From Cryptosporangium minutisporangium (GTDB lineage: Bacteria > Actinomycetota > Actinomycetes > Mycobacteriales > Cryptosporangiaceae): a DNA stretch of 48,422 nucleotides. The stretch is taken from the NCBI RefSeq assembly GCF_039536245.1, contig NZ_BAAAYN010000003.1:74498-122919 (forward strand), read 5' to 3'. Each line of letters starts with the position of its first letter. Position 1 is the first letter of the stretch. Made by a program: the position numbers and the translations under genes. Below the pieces are notes generated by a model that searched no databases, was not told the origin of the DNA, and was given only the letters and a program-made list of their open reading frames with translations. This document shows positions 33,124 to 40,883 of the stretch, in pieces.

Positions 33124-33516
33124 TCAGTCCACGAGCGCGTCGGCGGAGAGATTGGCGACGGTTCCGGTCATGGCTCCCGCGCGATCCGAAGCCAGGAACG
33201 CGGCGGTCTCGGCGATCTCGGACAGGGTCGGCAGCCGCTTGAGGAGCGTCCCGGTGCCAGCCCGCCTTCGAGGAATTCCTGGACCGACAGTCCGGCCGCT
33301 GCCGCGGAGGGTTTGAAGAGGTCCGCGGTGTAGGAGCCCGCCGCGGGTGCATCGACGACGGCGTGCGGACGGATGTCGACGACCCGGATGTTGCTGGGTG
33401 CGAGCTCCGCGGCGAGCAGGCGCGCGAACGCCTCCTTGCCCGCCGCGCTCACGCCGTGCCCCAGGATGCCGCCGAGCGCCAGCTTGCGTGCGCCGACGGC
33501 AGCGTCACGGTCGTCG
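33124..33516 (-). pseudogene. Frameshifted, 5'-truncated SDR remnant
   Basis: On the minus strand the segment reads as the C-terminal half of a short-chain dehydrogenase/reductase. Upstream frame: ALGGILGHGVSAAGKEAFAR, LLAAELAPSNIRVVDIRPHA, FLEGGL. After about 33255 the frame shifts by one base and continues GTLLKRLPTLSEIAETAAFL, ASDRAGAMTGTVANLSADA, ending VD-stop at 33124. The NAD-binding N-terminus (TGxxxGIG) is absent: beyond about 33505 the sequence becomes an unrelated plus-strand fragment. One frameshift and one truncation mark it as dead. The catalytic YxxxK position was lost with the missing part, though the AGKEAF helix that follows it is present. Confidence 0.75.
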
Positions 33517-33623
33517 GCGATCTGTCGGCCATCGAGCGGCTGCTGCGTGCGGTCACCGACCCGTGGCCCGCCGACGACGCGGTGGAGCGCCGGGCAGAGG
33601 TGGTCGGTCCTCAGTCCTCCTAG
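33503..33623 (+). pseudogene. Orphan C-terminal fragment abutting the SDR remnant
   Basis: A plus-strand frame ends at TAG 33621-33623 and reads ADGSVTVVGDLSAIERLLRA then VTDPWPADDAVERR. The pattern VTVVGDLSAIERLL resembles the terminal strand and helix of SCP2-like or similar small domains (typically 'xVTGDxxALxxLLxL'). No upstream sequence of the same gene is present. It meets the minus-strand SDR fragment at about 33500. The assignment is weak; the region as a whole looks like a deletion junction. Confidence 0.4.
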
Positions 33624-33682
33624 CTCGCCGGGCGGGGGCGCACCCGCATGGGGCGAGTTCGGGCGTGCACTACGCTTCCGCC

Positions 33683-35362
33683 GTGCATCGGCCGCCCGAC
33701 GTTCCTGGCTACCTCATCCGCGATGTCCTCGGCTCGGGTGGCTGCGCGACCGTCTATCTGGCGACCCAGGTCGTCGTCGGGCGCGACGTCGCGGTGAAGA
33801 TCGACAACCGGACGCTGAGCACCGATCGGGACCGTCGCCGGTTCTACCGGGAAGTGAACGCCGCCGGTCGGCTCTCGGAGCACCCGCACGTCATCGGCTT
33901 GTACGACGCCGGCACGCTGCCGGACGGGCGTCCCTACCTCGTGATGGAGCTGTGCACCGGCGGATCGCTCGCCACCGTGCTCCGGCGGCGCGGCGGTCTG
34001 CCGCCCGACGAGGTCCACGACATGGGCGTCGGGCTCGCGGACGCGCTCGGCGCCGCCCACGGCCTCGGCGTCCTGCACCGTGACCTCAAGCCGGGGAACA
34101 TCCTGGTCAACCGGTACGGCATGGTGGGTCTCGCGGACTTCGGGCTCGCGTCGATCATCACCGCCGACACTGAGCAGTCCGCGACGCTGGAGTCGCTGAC
34201 ACCGGCGTACGCGCCGCCCGAGGCGTTCGCGCTGGCCGAGCCGGCGCCGACCGCGGACGTCTACTCGTTCGGCGCGACGCTGTACGCGCTGCTCAACGGC
34301 CGGCCGGCACGGTTTCCGGAGACGGGATCGCCCAGTCTGGTGTCGATCGTGCGGATGCACGACGAGCCGCTCCCGCTCTTGCCGTGGGTTCCGCCGCCGT
34401 TGATGGGTATCGTCGAGCGGGCGATGGCACCGAACCCCGCGGATCGGTACCCCGACGGCGACGCGCTGCGCAGCGCGCTGACCCGGGCGTCGGTGAGCGT
34501 CCCGACCGGGCCGGGTGTCCGCACCTCTGCGGCGTCCCGGGAGTACGCCACCGGCGGCCCGGTGGCCGCGCCGCCTGCGCGGCCGTTCTCTTCGACGCCG
34601 ACCGGGCAGCCGTTCTCGTCCGCGAACTCCGTCTCGGTGGGCTTCACCGGCCCGGGCAGTTCGGGTGATCTGGGCGGGACGGGTGGCCGGGGCGGTCCGG
34701 CCGGACCGCCGACCGGCGCGCCGATCACCGGCGGGGGTGGTCCGGCCGCGCCGGGTCCGGTTCCGCCGCGTCGGCGTGGTGCCCTGGTCGCCGCGGTGGC
34801 GGCGGCAGCGGCGGTCGTACTCGTCGCGTTGATCGCCGGTGTCGCGTGGACGTTCGGGCCGTGGCAGGGCGACGATCCGGACACCAACGCGCGTCCGTCC
34901 GCGTCGGAGGCCGCTGCCGACGATTCCGGCGTTCGCGTCGAGGGCGTCGACTACGGGGTCGAGACGACGACGGCGAACTGTCCGGCCGCTGCGCGCGGCG
35001 CCCGCTGCGTCGTCGAGCCGGAGTGCTGGTCGGGCATGGTGGTGATCGTCGGCCAGGTGACGATCGAGCGCCTGTCCTGTGACGACCTGCACCAGTGGGA
35101 GACGTTCGCGATCGCGCCACTTCCCCAGGACGCGTTGACGTCCAGTCAGAAGACCCTCGCCGCGCATCCGACGGTCCGCGCACTCTGCACCGACGAGTTG
35201 CTGCGGGCCTCCGTCCGTCGCCCGGCGGCCGGGGAGTGGCAAGTCGACGTGCTCCCGCCGAGCGAGCAGGCTTTCGCGGACGGCGCACGGGTGTACCGCT
35301 GCGTCGCCGCGGTGATCAACCCCGACACCGACGGCACCACCGGCAGCGCGTTCACCGCCTGA
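33683..35362 (+). CDS. Membrane Ser/Thr protein kinase with extracytoplasmic septum-formation-like domain
   Basis: A 559-residue PknB-type kinase. The N-terminal kinase domain (about 8-270) shows the glycine loop LGSGGCATVY, Lys39 (DVAVKI), the catalytic HRDLKPGN (Asp134) and DFG (Asp152). A Pro/Gly-rich linker (270-375) and one membrane helix (about 378-400; GALVAAVAAAAAVVLVALIAG) precede an outside domain of 150 residues with several cysteines (RCVVEPECW, LSCDDLHQWETFAIAPLP, LCTDELL, YRCVAAV). That pattern matches the Septum_form-type domain. Typical activation-loop features are less clear (SATLESLTPAYAPPEA). The GTG at 33683 starts the kinase fold. It probably senses an envelope signal. 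Confidence 0.92.
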   Translation: MHRPPDVPGYLIRDVLGSGGCATVYLATQVVVGRDVAVKIDNRTLSTDRDRRRFYREVNAAGRLSEHPHVIGLYDAGTLPDGRPYLVMELCTGGSLATVLRRRGGLPPDEVHDMGVGLADALGAAHGLGVLHRDLKPGNILVNRYGMVGLADFGLASIITADTEQSATLESLTPAYAPPEAFALAEPAPTADVYSFGATLYALLNGRPARFPETGSPSLVSIVRMHDEPLPLLPWVPPPLMGIVERAMAPNPADRYPDGDALRSALTRASVSVPTGPGVRTSAASREYATGGPVAAPPARPFSSTPTGQPFSSANSVSVGFTGPGSSGDLGGTGGRGGPAGPPTGAPITGGGGPAAPGPVPPRRRGALVAAVAAAAAVVLVALIAGVAWTFGPWQGDDPDTNARPSASEAAADDSGVRVEGVDYGVETTTANCPAAARGARCVVEPECWSGMVVIVGQVTIERLSCDDLHQWETFAIAPLPQDALTSSQKTLAAHPTVRALCTDELLRASVRRPAAGEWQVDVLPPSEQAFADGARVYRCVAAVINPDTDGTTGSAFTA

Positions 35363-35469
35363 GGAGCTTTCGGCTGCGCTGTTCTGTCTCTGCTCGTATC
35401 AAATCCGTCGTTCCTCGGGCAATCCCGGACCAAGCGAGGGAGTGCCACGTTTCCGGGGATATCTGACTT

Positions 35470-35812
35470 ATCGACCGTCTCCACGATCGGACACGACCGA
35501 CCAAGGTCTCCTGGCGGGCCGGCTCGGGCGTCGGTGTCACGAACGCGTGCACCCGGCAGCGCGGCTGGCTGCCGAACGGCCAGTACAACGTGGCGCTGCT
35601 GGAGCAGTACAACGGCTCGAAGATCTGGGGCACGGTGTTCCGCCTGTCCGACAAGGCCTGCAAGCCCGGGAGCAAGACCAAGCGCACCGAGCTGTTCATC
35701 CACAGTGAAATGACCCGGCGCCACCGTCCCGCGCTACAAGCTGGTGTGGCAGGACAGTCCTGGCTTGTGGCGGTCCGTGCCGAACTTCACCAGCGTCAAC
35801 GTCAAGCTCTGA
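35470..35812 (+). pseudogene. Remnants of secreted-protein genes
   Basis: Two different frames carry protein-like sequence without starts. Frame A (35506-35720) reads VTNACTRQRGWLPNGQYNVA, then LLEQYNGSKIWGTVFRLSD and RTELFIHSEMT; this resembles the catalytic-domain start of actinobacterial L,D-transpeptidase-like proteins (the FIHSE motif), but stops being coherent at about 35720. Frame B (35714-35812) reads TVPRYKLVWQDSPGLWRSVP then NFTSVNVKL and a stop; it looks like the C-terminus of another secreted protein. The N-terminus of A and the C-terminal half with its expected catalytic Cys are missing. I infer a deletion fusion of two genes. Confidence 0.55.
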
Positions 35813-35950
35813 CCTGATCCTGTCCACCGGTGCCGGCGCCCCGCTCGGGGCATCGGCACCGCCGTACGCGAGGGCCGCCGTCGGCGGTCGTTGTGCAGCA
35901 CTCTCCGCAGACGACCGCCTACTCCTCGTCGGTCTGGTTAGCCTGAAGAG

Positions 35951-36535
35951 ATGACCGGGGAGTGGTACCGCATGACTCGCGCTGCCCAGATGGTCGCCCT
36001 CGCGGCGCTGACCGTGGTGACGTTGGCAGGATGCGGCGGCGCCGAGCCGGAGTCCGGCTCGATCGCCGACGAGGTGCCGACGACGTCGAGCGCACCACCG
36101 ACACCCCCGGCGCTGCGGCCCGCCGCCAAGCGGCACGACCGCGAGGGCGCCGCGGAGTTCGCTCGCTACTGGTTCGCGCTCCTCGGCTACAGCTTCCGGA
36201 CCGGTGACGCGGCGCCCCTCCGCCAGGCCAGCGACCGCGACTGCGCGGTCTGCAATCAGGCGCTCACGATCATCCGTGACGGTTACACCGGTGGCGCCTC
36301 CCTGGAGGGCGGTAGGTACACCGTCCGGGAGGCGCGTGCCCTCGAGACGTCCGGCAGCGTGGCGCTCACCGTCGTGGTGACCTACGACCGCACACCCCGG
36401 AGCCGCACGACCCCGCTGGGTGGGTCGACGAAGGAGCTGGACGGCGCCGGCTACGCCGACTGCGATCTCCGGCTGCGGTGGACCGGCTCGGCGTGGAAGG
36501 TCAACGGGGTCGACGCCACCGAGCCCGTCGTCTGA
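35951..36535 (+). CDS. Lipoprotein of the DUF6318 type
   Basis: A 194-residue predicted lipoprotein. The N-terminus has a signal peptide ending in the lipobox LAGC (MVALAALTVVTLAGCGG). A Ser/Thr/Pro-rich linker follows, then a domain with EGAAEFARYWFALLGYSFRT, DRDCAVCNQALTIIRDGYTGG and a final strand DLRLRWTGSAWKVNGV. The conserved FARY-x-LLxYxxxTGD and the CxxC-like pair match DUF6318 proteins of actinobacteria, which have an NTF2-like look and unknown function. The start could be the ATG at 35951 or the internal ATG (35972) that begins MTRAAQM. It abuts the convergent sulfatase with no spacer. Confidence 0.8.
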   Translation: MTGEWYRMTRAAQMVALAALTVVTLAGCGGAEPESGSIADEVPTTSSAPPTPPALRPAAKRHDREGAAEFARYWFALLGYSFRTGDAAPLRQASDRDCAVCNQALTIIRDGYTGGASLEGGRYTVREARALETSGSVALTVVVTYDRTPRSRTTPLGGSTKELDGAGYADCDLRLRWTGSAWKVNGVDATEPVV

Positions 36536-38773
36536 TCAGTCGGCGTGCAGCGCGCCGCGGACGTCGATCGTGGACTCGACCGGCACGGGCGCCGGTGCCT
36601 GGAGCCGCACCGAGTGCAGCCGGCCGTTCCACGGGAACGGCGTCCGGTAGCGCCGGGACACCGGCAGCCCGGCGTCGTCGCCGAGACGGAGACCCGCGCC
36701 GCCGTGCTGGACGGTCGGCAGCAGCCCACCGCGGAAGGGCAGCTCGCCGACCACGGTGTCGTCACCGTGCCGCAGCTGGATCGCGCGGTCCGGCACGATG
36801 CTGACGCCGAGCGACGACCGCCCCGGGGGAACGGGCTCCGCGGCGGTGACCTCGAACAGCTCACCGGCCCGGGAGTAGCTGAACGTGAGCAGGCCGTCGA
36901 CCACGAACAGCGCGAACCCGCCGTTCCAGTCGCCGATCGCTGCCAGGACGCCCGCCGGGTCCGGGCCCGCCTCGACGTCGGCAGTCAGCCGGAAGCCGCC
37001 GAGCAGGAGCGGCAGTGCCTCGTCGCTGATCGGACTCCCGCCGGGCAGGTACGTGCGGTCCTTCCCCGGGGGCCAGACCGGCCAGATCAGGCTGCCGAAC
37101 CGGTCGACGAGTTTGTCGTAGAGCGGCAGCACGTGGTTGCGTTCCGCCTCCTCCGCCCAGCGCTGCTCCAGCCCGGCCACCACCTCCGGATGGTCGGAGG
37201 CGACGTCGGTGGATTCGGAGAAGTCGGTGGTGAGGTCGTAGAGCGCCCAGTGGTCCTGCGCCAGGTCCCGGCTGCCGGTGAGCAGCTGCTCCTCGTCGTG
37301 GACCCCGGTGGAGACGTGGTTCGTCGTCGCCTTCCAGGTGTCGTGGATGATCGAGCGCGAGCCGATCATCTCGAAGTACTGGGTGTCGCGCGGTGACGGT
37401 GCGGCCGGATCATGAAAGCTGTCGCGGAAGCTGGCGCCGTCGATCCGCTGCTGGGCGACCCCGTCGACGACCTCGGGCGCGGGACGGCCGATCGCGTCGA
37501 GCAGCGTCGGGAAGACGTCGTTGACGTGCACGATCGGGTCACTGACCCGGCCTGCGCCGCGGATCCCGGCGGGCCAGCGGACGACGAGCGGGGTCCGGGT
37601 CCCGCCCAGCCAGGTGTACCGCTTCCAGAGCCGGAACGGGGTGTTGCCCGCCCACGCCCAGCCCCACGAGTAGTGGGTGTAGGTCTCCGGACCGCCCCAG
37701 TCGTCGTAATGCTCCAGGTTGTCGGCGAGGGACTCCGGGATGCCCGCGGTGAAGCGGTGCTCGTTGACGCTGCCGTCGACGCCGCCCTCGGCGCTGGCCC
37801 CGTTGTCGGAGAAGAGCAGGACGATCGTGTTCTCGGCATCGCCGGTCTCGTCCAGGTGGTCGAGCAGCCGCCCGATCTGCGCGTCGGTGTGCGTCAGGAA
37901 GCCGGCGAAGACCTCCTGCTGCCGCGCGTACATCCGGCGCTGGTCGGCGTCGAGGCTCGCCCACTCCGCGACCCAGGTCGGCCGCGGGGTGAGGACCGTC
38001 CCGTCCGGTACTACACCGGAGGCGACCTGCTTGGCGAAGATCTGCCGGCGCCACTCGTCCCAGCCCTGGTCGAAGCGTCCCCGGTACGGCTCTACCCACT
38101 CCGGCGTGACGTGGTGCGGTGAGTGCATCGCGCCGAGCGCGTAGTAGAGGAAGAACGGCTTGCCCGGTGCGGCGTGCCGGTGGTCGGTCAGGAACCGGAT
38201 CGCCTGGTCGGTGAGGTCCTCGGTCAGGTGGTAACCCTGCTCCGGCGTGGCCGGGGGATCGACGAACTGGTTGTCCCGGACCAGGTTCGGCGCGTAGTGG
38301 TTCGCGTCGCCGTGCAGGAACCCGTAGTAGCGCTCGAAGCCCAGCCCGAGCGGCCAGTGGCTGAACGGGCCGGCCGCCGTGCGCTCGAACCGCGGCACCA
38401 GGTGCCACTTGCCGACCGCGATCGTGCCGTAGCCGGCGTCGCGGAGGATGCGCGGCAGGGTCGCCGCCGAGCGGGGGATCCGGCCGGTGTAGCCGGGGTG
38501 GTCCAGCGGGATGTCGGTGAGGAACCCCATCCCGACCGCGTGGTGGTTGCGTCCGGTCAGGAACGACGCGCGCGACGGCGAGCACAGCGCGGTGACGTGG
38601 AAGCGGTTGTACCGCAGGCCGTCGGCGGCGAGCCGGTCGATGTGCGGCGTCGCGATGTCCGAGCCGTAGCAGCCGAGCTGGGCGAACCCGGTGTCGTCGA
38701 GCACGATCGCGATCACGTTGGGCGCACCGGCGCGCGGCCGGTCGGCCATCCGGAAGACGGGCTCTGCGGTCAT
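36536..38773 (-). CDS. Type I sulfatase (arylsulfatase-like)
   Basis: A 745-residue formylglycine-type sulfatase. The metal-binding start is NVIAIVLDDTGFAQLGCYG; the active-site motif CSPSRASFLTGR has Cys64 as the residue that would become formylglycine and Arg68. Also present are TIAVGKWHL, LYYALGAMHSPHH, and LLFSDNGASAEGG with metal-binding Asp/Asn. The long C-terminus (EAFRLTADVEAGPD-type segments) resembles large arylsulfatases. There is no signal peptide, so it should act in the cytoplasm. Its ATG overlaps the stop of the BASS transporter gene (ATGA), showing translational coupling. It likely desulfates whatever that transporter brings in. The maturation enzyme is not in the window. Confidence 0.93.
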   Translation of the reverse strand: MTAEPVFRMADRPRAGAPNVIAIVLDDTGFAQLGCYGSDIATPHIDRLAADGLRYNRFHVTALCSPSRASFLTGRNHHAVGMGFLTDIPLDHPGYTGRIPRSAATLPRILRDAGYGTIAVGKWHLVPRFERTAAGPFSHWPLGLGFERYYGFLHGDANHYAPNLVRDNQFVDPPATPEQGYHLTEDLTDQAIRFLTDHRHAAPGKPFFLYYALGAMHSPHHVTPEWVEPYRGRFDQGWDEWRRQIFAKQVASGVVPDGTVLTPRPTWVAEWASLDADQRRMYARQQEVFAGFLTHTDAQIGRLLDHLDETGDAENTIVLLFSDNGASAEGGVDGSVNEHRFTAGIPESLADNLEHYDDWGGPETYTHYSWGWAWAGNTPFRLWKRYTWLGGTRTPLVVRWPAGIRGAGRVSDPIVHVNDVFPTLLDAIGRPAPEVVDGVAQQRIDGASFRDSFHDPAAPSPRDTQYFEMIGSRSIIHDTWKATTNHVSTGVHDEEQLLTGSRDLAQDHWALYDLTTDFSESTDVASDHPEVVAGLEQRWAEEAERNHVLPLYDKLVDRFGSLIWPVWPPGKDRTYLPGGSPISDEALPLLLGGFRLTADVEAGPDPAGVLAAIGDWNGGFALFVVDGLLTFSYSRAGELFEVTAAEPVPPGRSSLGVSIVPDRAIQLRHGDDTVVGELPFRGGLLPTVQHGGAGLRLGDDAGLPVSRRYRTPFPWNGRLHSVRLQAPAPVPVESTIDVRGALHAD

Positions 38774-39681
38774 GGGGGTCCTTCCGGGTTCGGCGCAGGG
38801 GGACTCGGCGCGGGCCGGGCTGATGCCGGCCCGGCTGATGCCGGCCGGGACAGGCGGCGGACGAGGAGACCGGCGACTGCGGCGAGGACCAGGATCGTCA
38901 AGCCGTAGATCGACGGGGGAATGGTCATCGCGAAGCTGTTGAGCAGGCCGGCCGCGATGCTGATCGCGATCGCCGCGTTGTGGAAGCCGATCTCCATGCA
39001 GGCCGCGACCGCGACACGATGCGGCGCGCGGGTCAGCCGGCCCGCGAGGTACCCGGTGGCGAGGCTGGCCGTGGCGAACAGGACGGCCGCGGGTAACACG
39101 GTGCCGACCGACTCCACCAGCAGGTCGAAGTAGAGGCCGAAACCCGACGCGATGAGCGCCACGAGCGCGACCACGGCGACGACGCGGAACACCGGCTCCG
39201 CGCGGGCCGCGAGGCGGGGTGCCTTCGCCCGGACCAGCATGCCCAGCGCGATCGGAACCAGGACCACGCCCATCACCGTCAACACCTCGGAGAAGTGGAG
39301 GCCGACCCCGTCGCGCCTGCCGAGGAAGTGCTGAACCGCCAGGGCGGTGACGATCGGCAGCGTGACGACCGAGAGCACCGAGTTGATCGCCGCCAGCGTG
39401 AGGTTGAATGCCACGTCGCCGCCGAACAGGTGCGAGTAGACACCCGCCATCGGTCCGCCGGGTGCGGCCGACAGCAGCATCAAGCCCATCGCCGACACCG
39501 GCGGCAGGTCCAGCACCGTGACGATCGCGAAGCAGACGACGGGCAGCGCCAGCAACTGGCACGCGAGCGCAACGGCGATCGTGCGCCGGTACTGTCCGAC
39601 CCGCCGGAAGTCACCGATCGTGAGGCTCAGCCCGAGGCCGACCATCAAAATCGCGACGATGAGCAGGGCGGCTCCGGTCAC
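38770..39681 (-). CDS. Bile acid:sodium symporter (BASS) family transporter
   Basis: A 303-residue protein with nine to ten hydrophobic helices. BASS features: MVGLGLSLTIGDFRRV near the N-terminus, GLMLLSAAPGGPMAGVYSHLFGGDVAFNL (in adjoining parts; the crossover region), and MEIGFHNAAIAISIA (the second crossover, E-x-G-x-x-N). Family members import bile acids, steroid sulfates, pantoate or related organic acids with sodium. The last 30 residues are a Pro/Ala-rich tail. Start GTG 39681. The stop overlaps the sulfatase start by 4 bp. A divergent TetR and operator sit directly upstream. Confidence 0.92.
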   Translation of the reverse strand: MTGAALLIVAILMVGLGLSLTIGDFRRVGQYRRTIAVALACQLLALPVVCFAIVTVLDLPPVSAMGLMLLSAAPGGPMAGVYSHLFGGDVAFNLTLAAINSVLSVVTLPIVTALAVQHFLGRRDGVGLHFSEVLTVMGVVLVPIALGMLVRAKAPRLAARAEPVFRVVAVVALVALIASGFGLYFDLLVESVGTVLPAAVLFATASLATGYLAGRLTRAPHRVAVAACMEIGFHNAAIAISIAAGLLNSFAMTIPPSIYGLTILVLAAVAGLLVRRLSRPASAGPASARPAPSPPAPNPEGPP

Positions 39682-39712
39682 CGACCGACCTCCCCACTTG
39701 CGGCAGCCGAGT

Positions 39713-39729
39713 TAAGACAGGTTGTCTTA
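39713..39729. promoter_or_regulatory. 17-bp operator in the TetR/BASS divergent promoter
   Basis: TAAGACA-GGT-TGTCTTA is a perfect 7-3-7 inverted repeat in the 65-bp gap between the BASS gene (-) and the TetR gene (+). TAAGACA/TGTCTTA arms are typical of TetR operators, and the site overlaps where both promoters must lie. The adjoining TetR is the likely ligand. Confidence 0.85.
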
Positions 39730-39746
39730 GAGCTTAGGAAAAGGCA

Positions 39747-40337
39747 ATGGGTACGAAGGAAGAGATCCTCGTCGCGGCCGAGCGGATGTTCGCCGAGCAC
39801 GGGTTCGAGGTGTCTCTGCGCGAGATCGGGGCGGCGGCCGGCCAGCGCAACAACTCGGCCGTGCAGTACCACTTCGGCGACAAGGCCGGCTTGGTCCGAG
39901 CGCTGTACGAGTACCGGATGACCCCGCTCGACCGGCGCCGCCGCGAGCTCCTGGGAGCGATCGCCGCCACCGGCCGGAACGATGACCTGTCGGCGCTGGT
40001 CGACGCCTATGTGACGCCGCTCGCCGAGCACCTGCTCGCACATCGCGGCGCCAGCTGGTACGCCCGGTTCATCAGCCGGTTCGTCCTCTCCGGCCGCTAC
40101 CGCGACTGGCCGTTCGCGGGAGAGCACTACGCGGGGATGCGGCAGGTGTTCGATCTGGTCGCGGTGCGCCTCCCCGAGCTCACCGACGAGCGGCTACGGG
40201 TGGCGAACCTGCACGTCGTGATCGTGCTGGCCGACCTCGAGCAGCGCCTCGACGACGAGAAGTTCGACGCCGCCGACGCTGCGGCGGCGCTCGCCGAACT
40301 CCGGGTCACGACCCGCGCGGTACTGACCGCGGTGTAG
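39747..40337 (+). CDS. TetR-family regulator of the BASS-sulfatase operon
   Basis: A 196-residue TetR protein. The HTH is in EEILVAAERMFAEHGFEVSL and LREIGAAAGQRNNSAVQYHF with GDKAGLVRALYEYRM. The C-terminal domain contains DRRRRELLGAIAATG-like and YARFISRFVLSGRYRDWPF segments. The RNNSAVQYHFG recognition helix is typical of a TetR group near acyl-CoA and steroid-type genes. ATG 39747 has AGGAAAAGG upstream. It is divergent from the BASS transporter/sulfatase pair, with a perfect 17-bp inverted repeat between. It probably represses both directions until the substrate, or its desulfated form, binds. Confidence 0.92.
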   Translation: MGTKEEILVAAERMFAEHGFEVSLREIGAAAGQRNNSAVQYHFGDKAGLVRALYEYRMTPLDRRRRELLGAIAATGRNDDLSALVDAYVTPLAEHLLAHRGASWYARFISRFVLSGRYRDWPFAGEHYAGMRQVFDLVAVRLPELTDERLRVANLHVVIVLADLEQRLDDEKFDAADAAAALAELRVTTRAVLTAV

Positions 40338-40347
40338 ACACTCCAGT

Positions 40348-40883
40348 GTGGACGCCATCGACGAACTGGTCGAATGCCTCCGTCGCGGCGGTCCTGTTAC
40401 GGCGCCGCGGGGCGGTCGGTCGACGCGAGGGCGTGGGCCGTGGCACCACCGTACGAGTGGACCGGGAGCCCGGAGTTACGCACGGCCGGCCGCCGCTTCG
40501 CGTCCGTGCCGGAAGCGGACGTCGAGCGGGTGGCGGCACTCGTCAACGACTGGGCGGCACCGCACGCCCCCGTGCTGCTCGGATCCGGCGCGCCGGTGGC
40601 CTACGGCCCGGTCACCGTGGAGCGCGACGCGCTGCTCATCGACGGCGAGCCGGCGCCCTGGGCCGCGGTGCGCGAGCCGGTCGGTACCGACGACACGCTG
40701 TCGCTGTTCACGACCGGCCGGAAGCCGGTGCGGCTGCGGGGGCGGGACGCTCCGCACGAACGGACGCTGCTGGAGCTCATCCGCGAGCAACGCCGAGGCG
40801 AGAGCGCTGTCGGGGTCCAGCGACCATCAACCGGTCGGCTACCACTCCGAACGGCGCATTCAGCCAGCGCATACGCTGGTCAG
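40348..40883 (+). pseudogene. Possible decayed gene upstream of the GlxA-type regulator
   Basis: Frame 1 from GTG 40348 reads MDAIDELVECLRRGGPVTA, then loses coherence. Frame 3 from about 40440 reads VAPPYEWTGSPELRTAGRRF, ADVERVAALVNDWAAPHAPV, VERDALLIDGEPAPWAAVRE and HERTLLELIREQRR. The two together look like one small protein broken by a frameshift at about 40410-40440. Frame 3 has no stop and runs on into the AraC-type gene. Alternatively, the real protein is fused to that regulator. No family is recognised. Confidence 0.4.
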
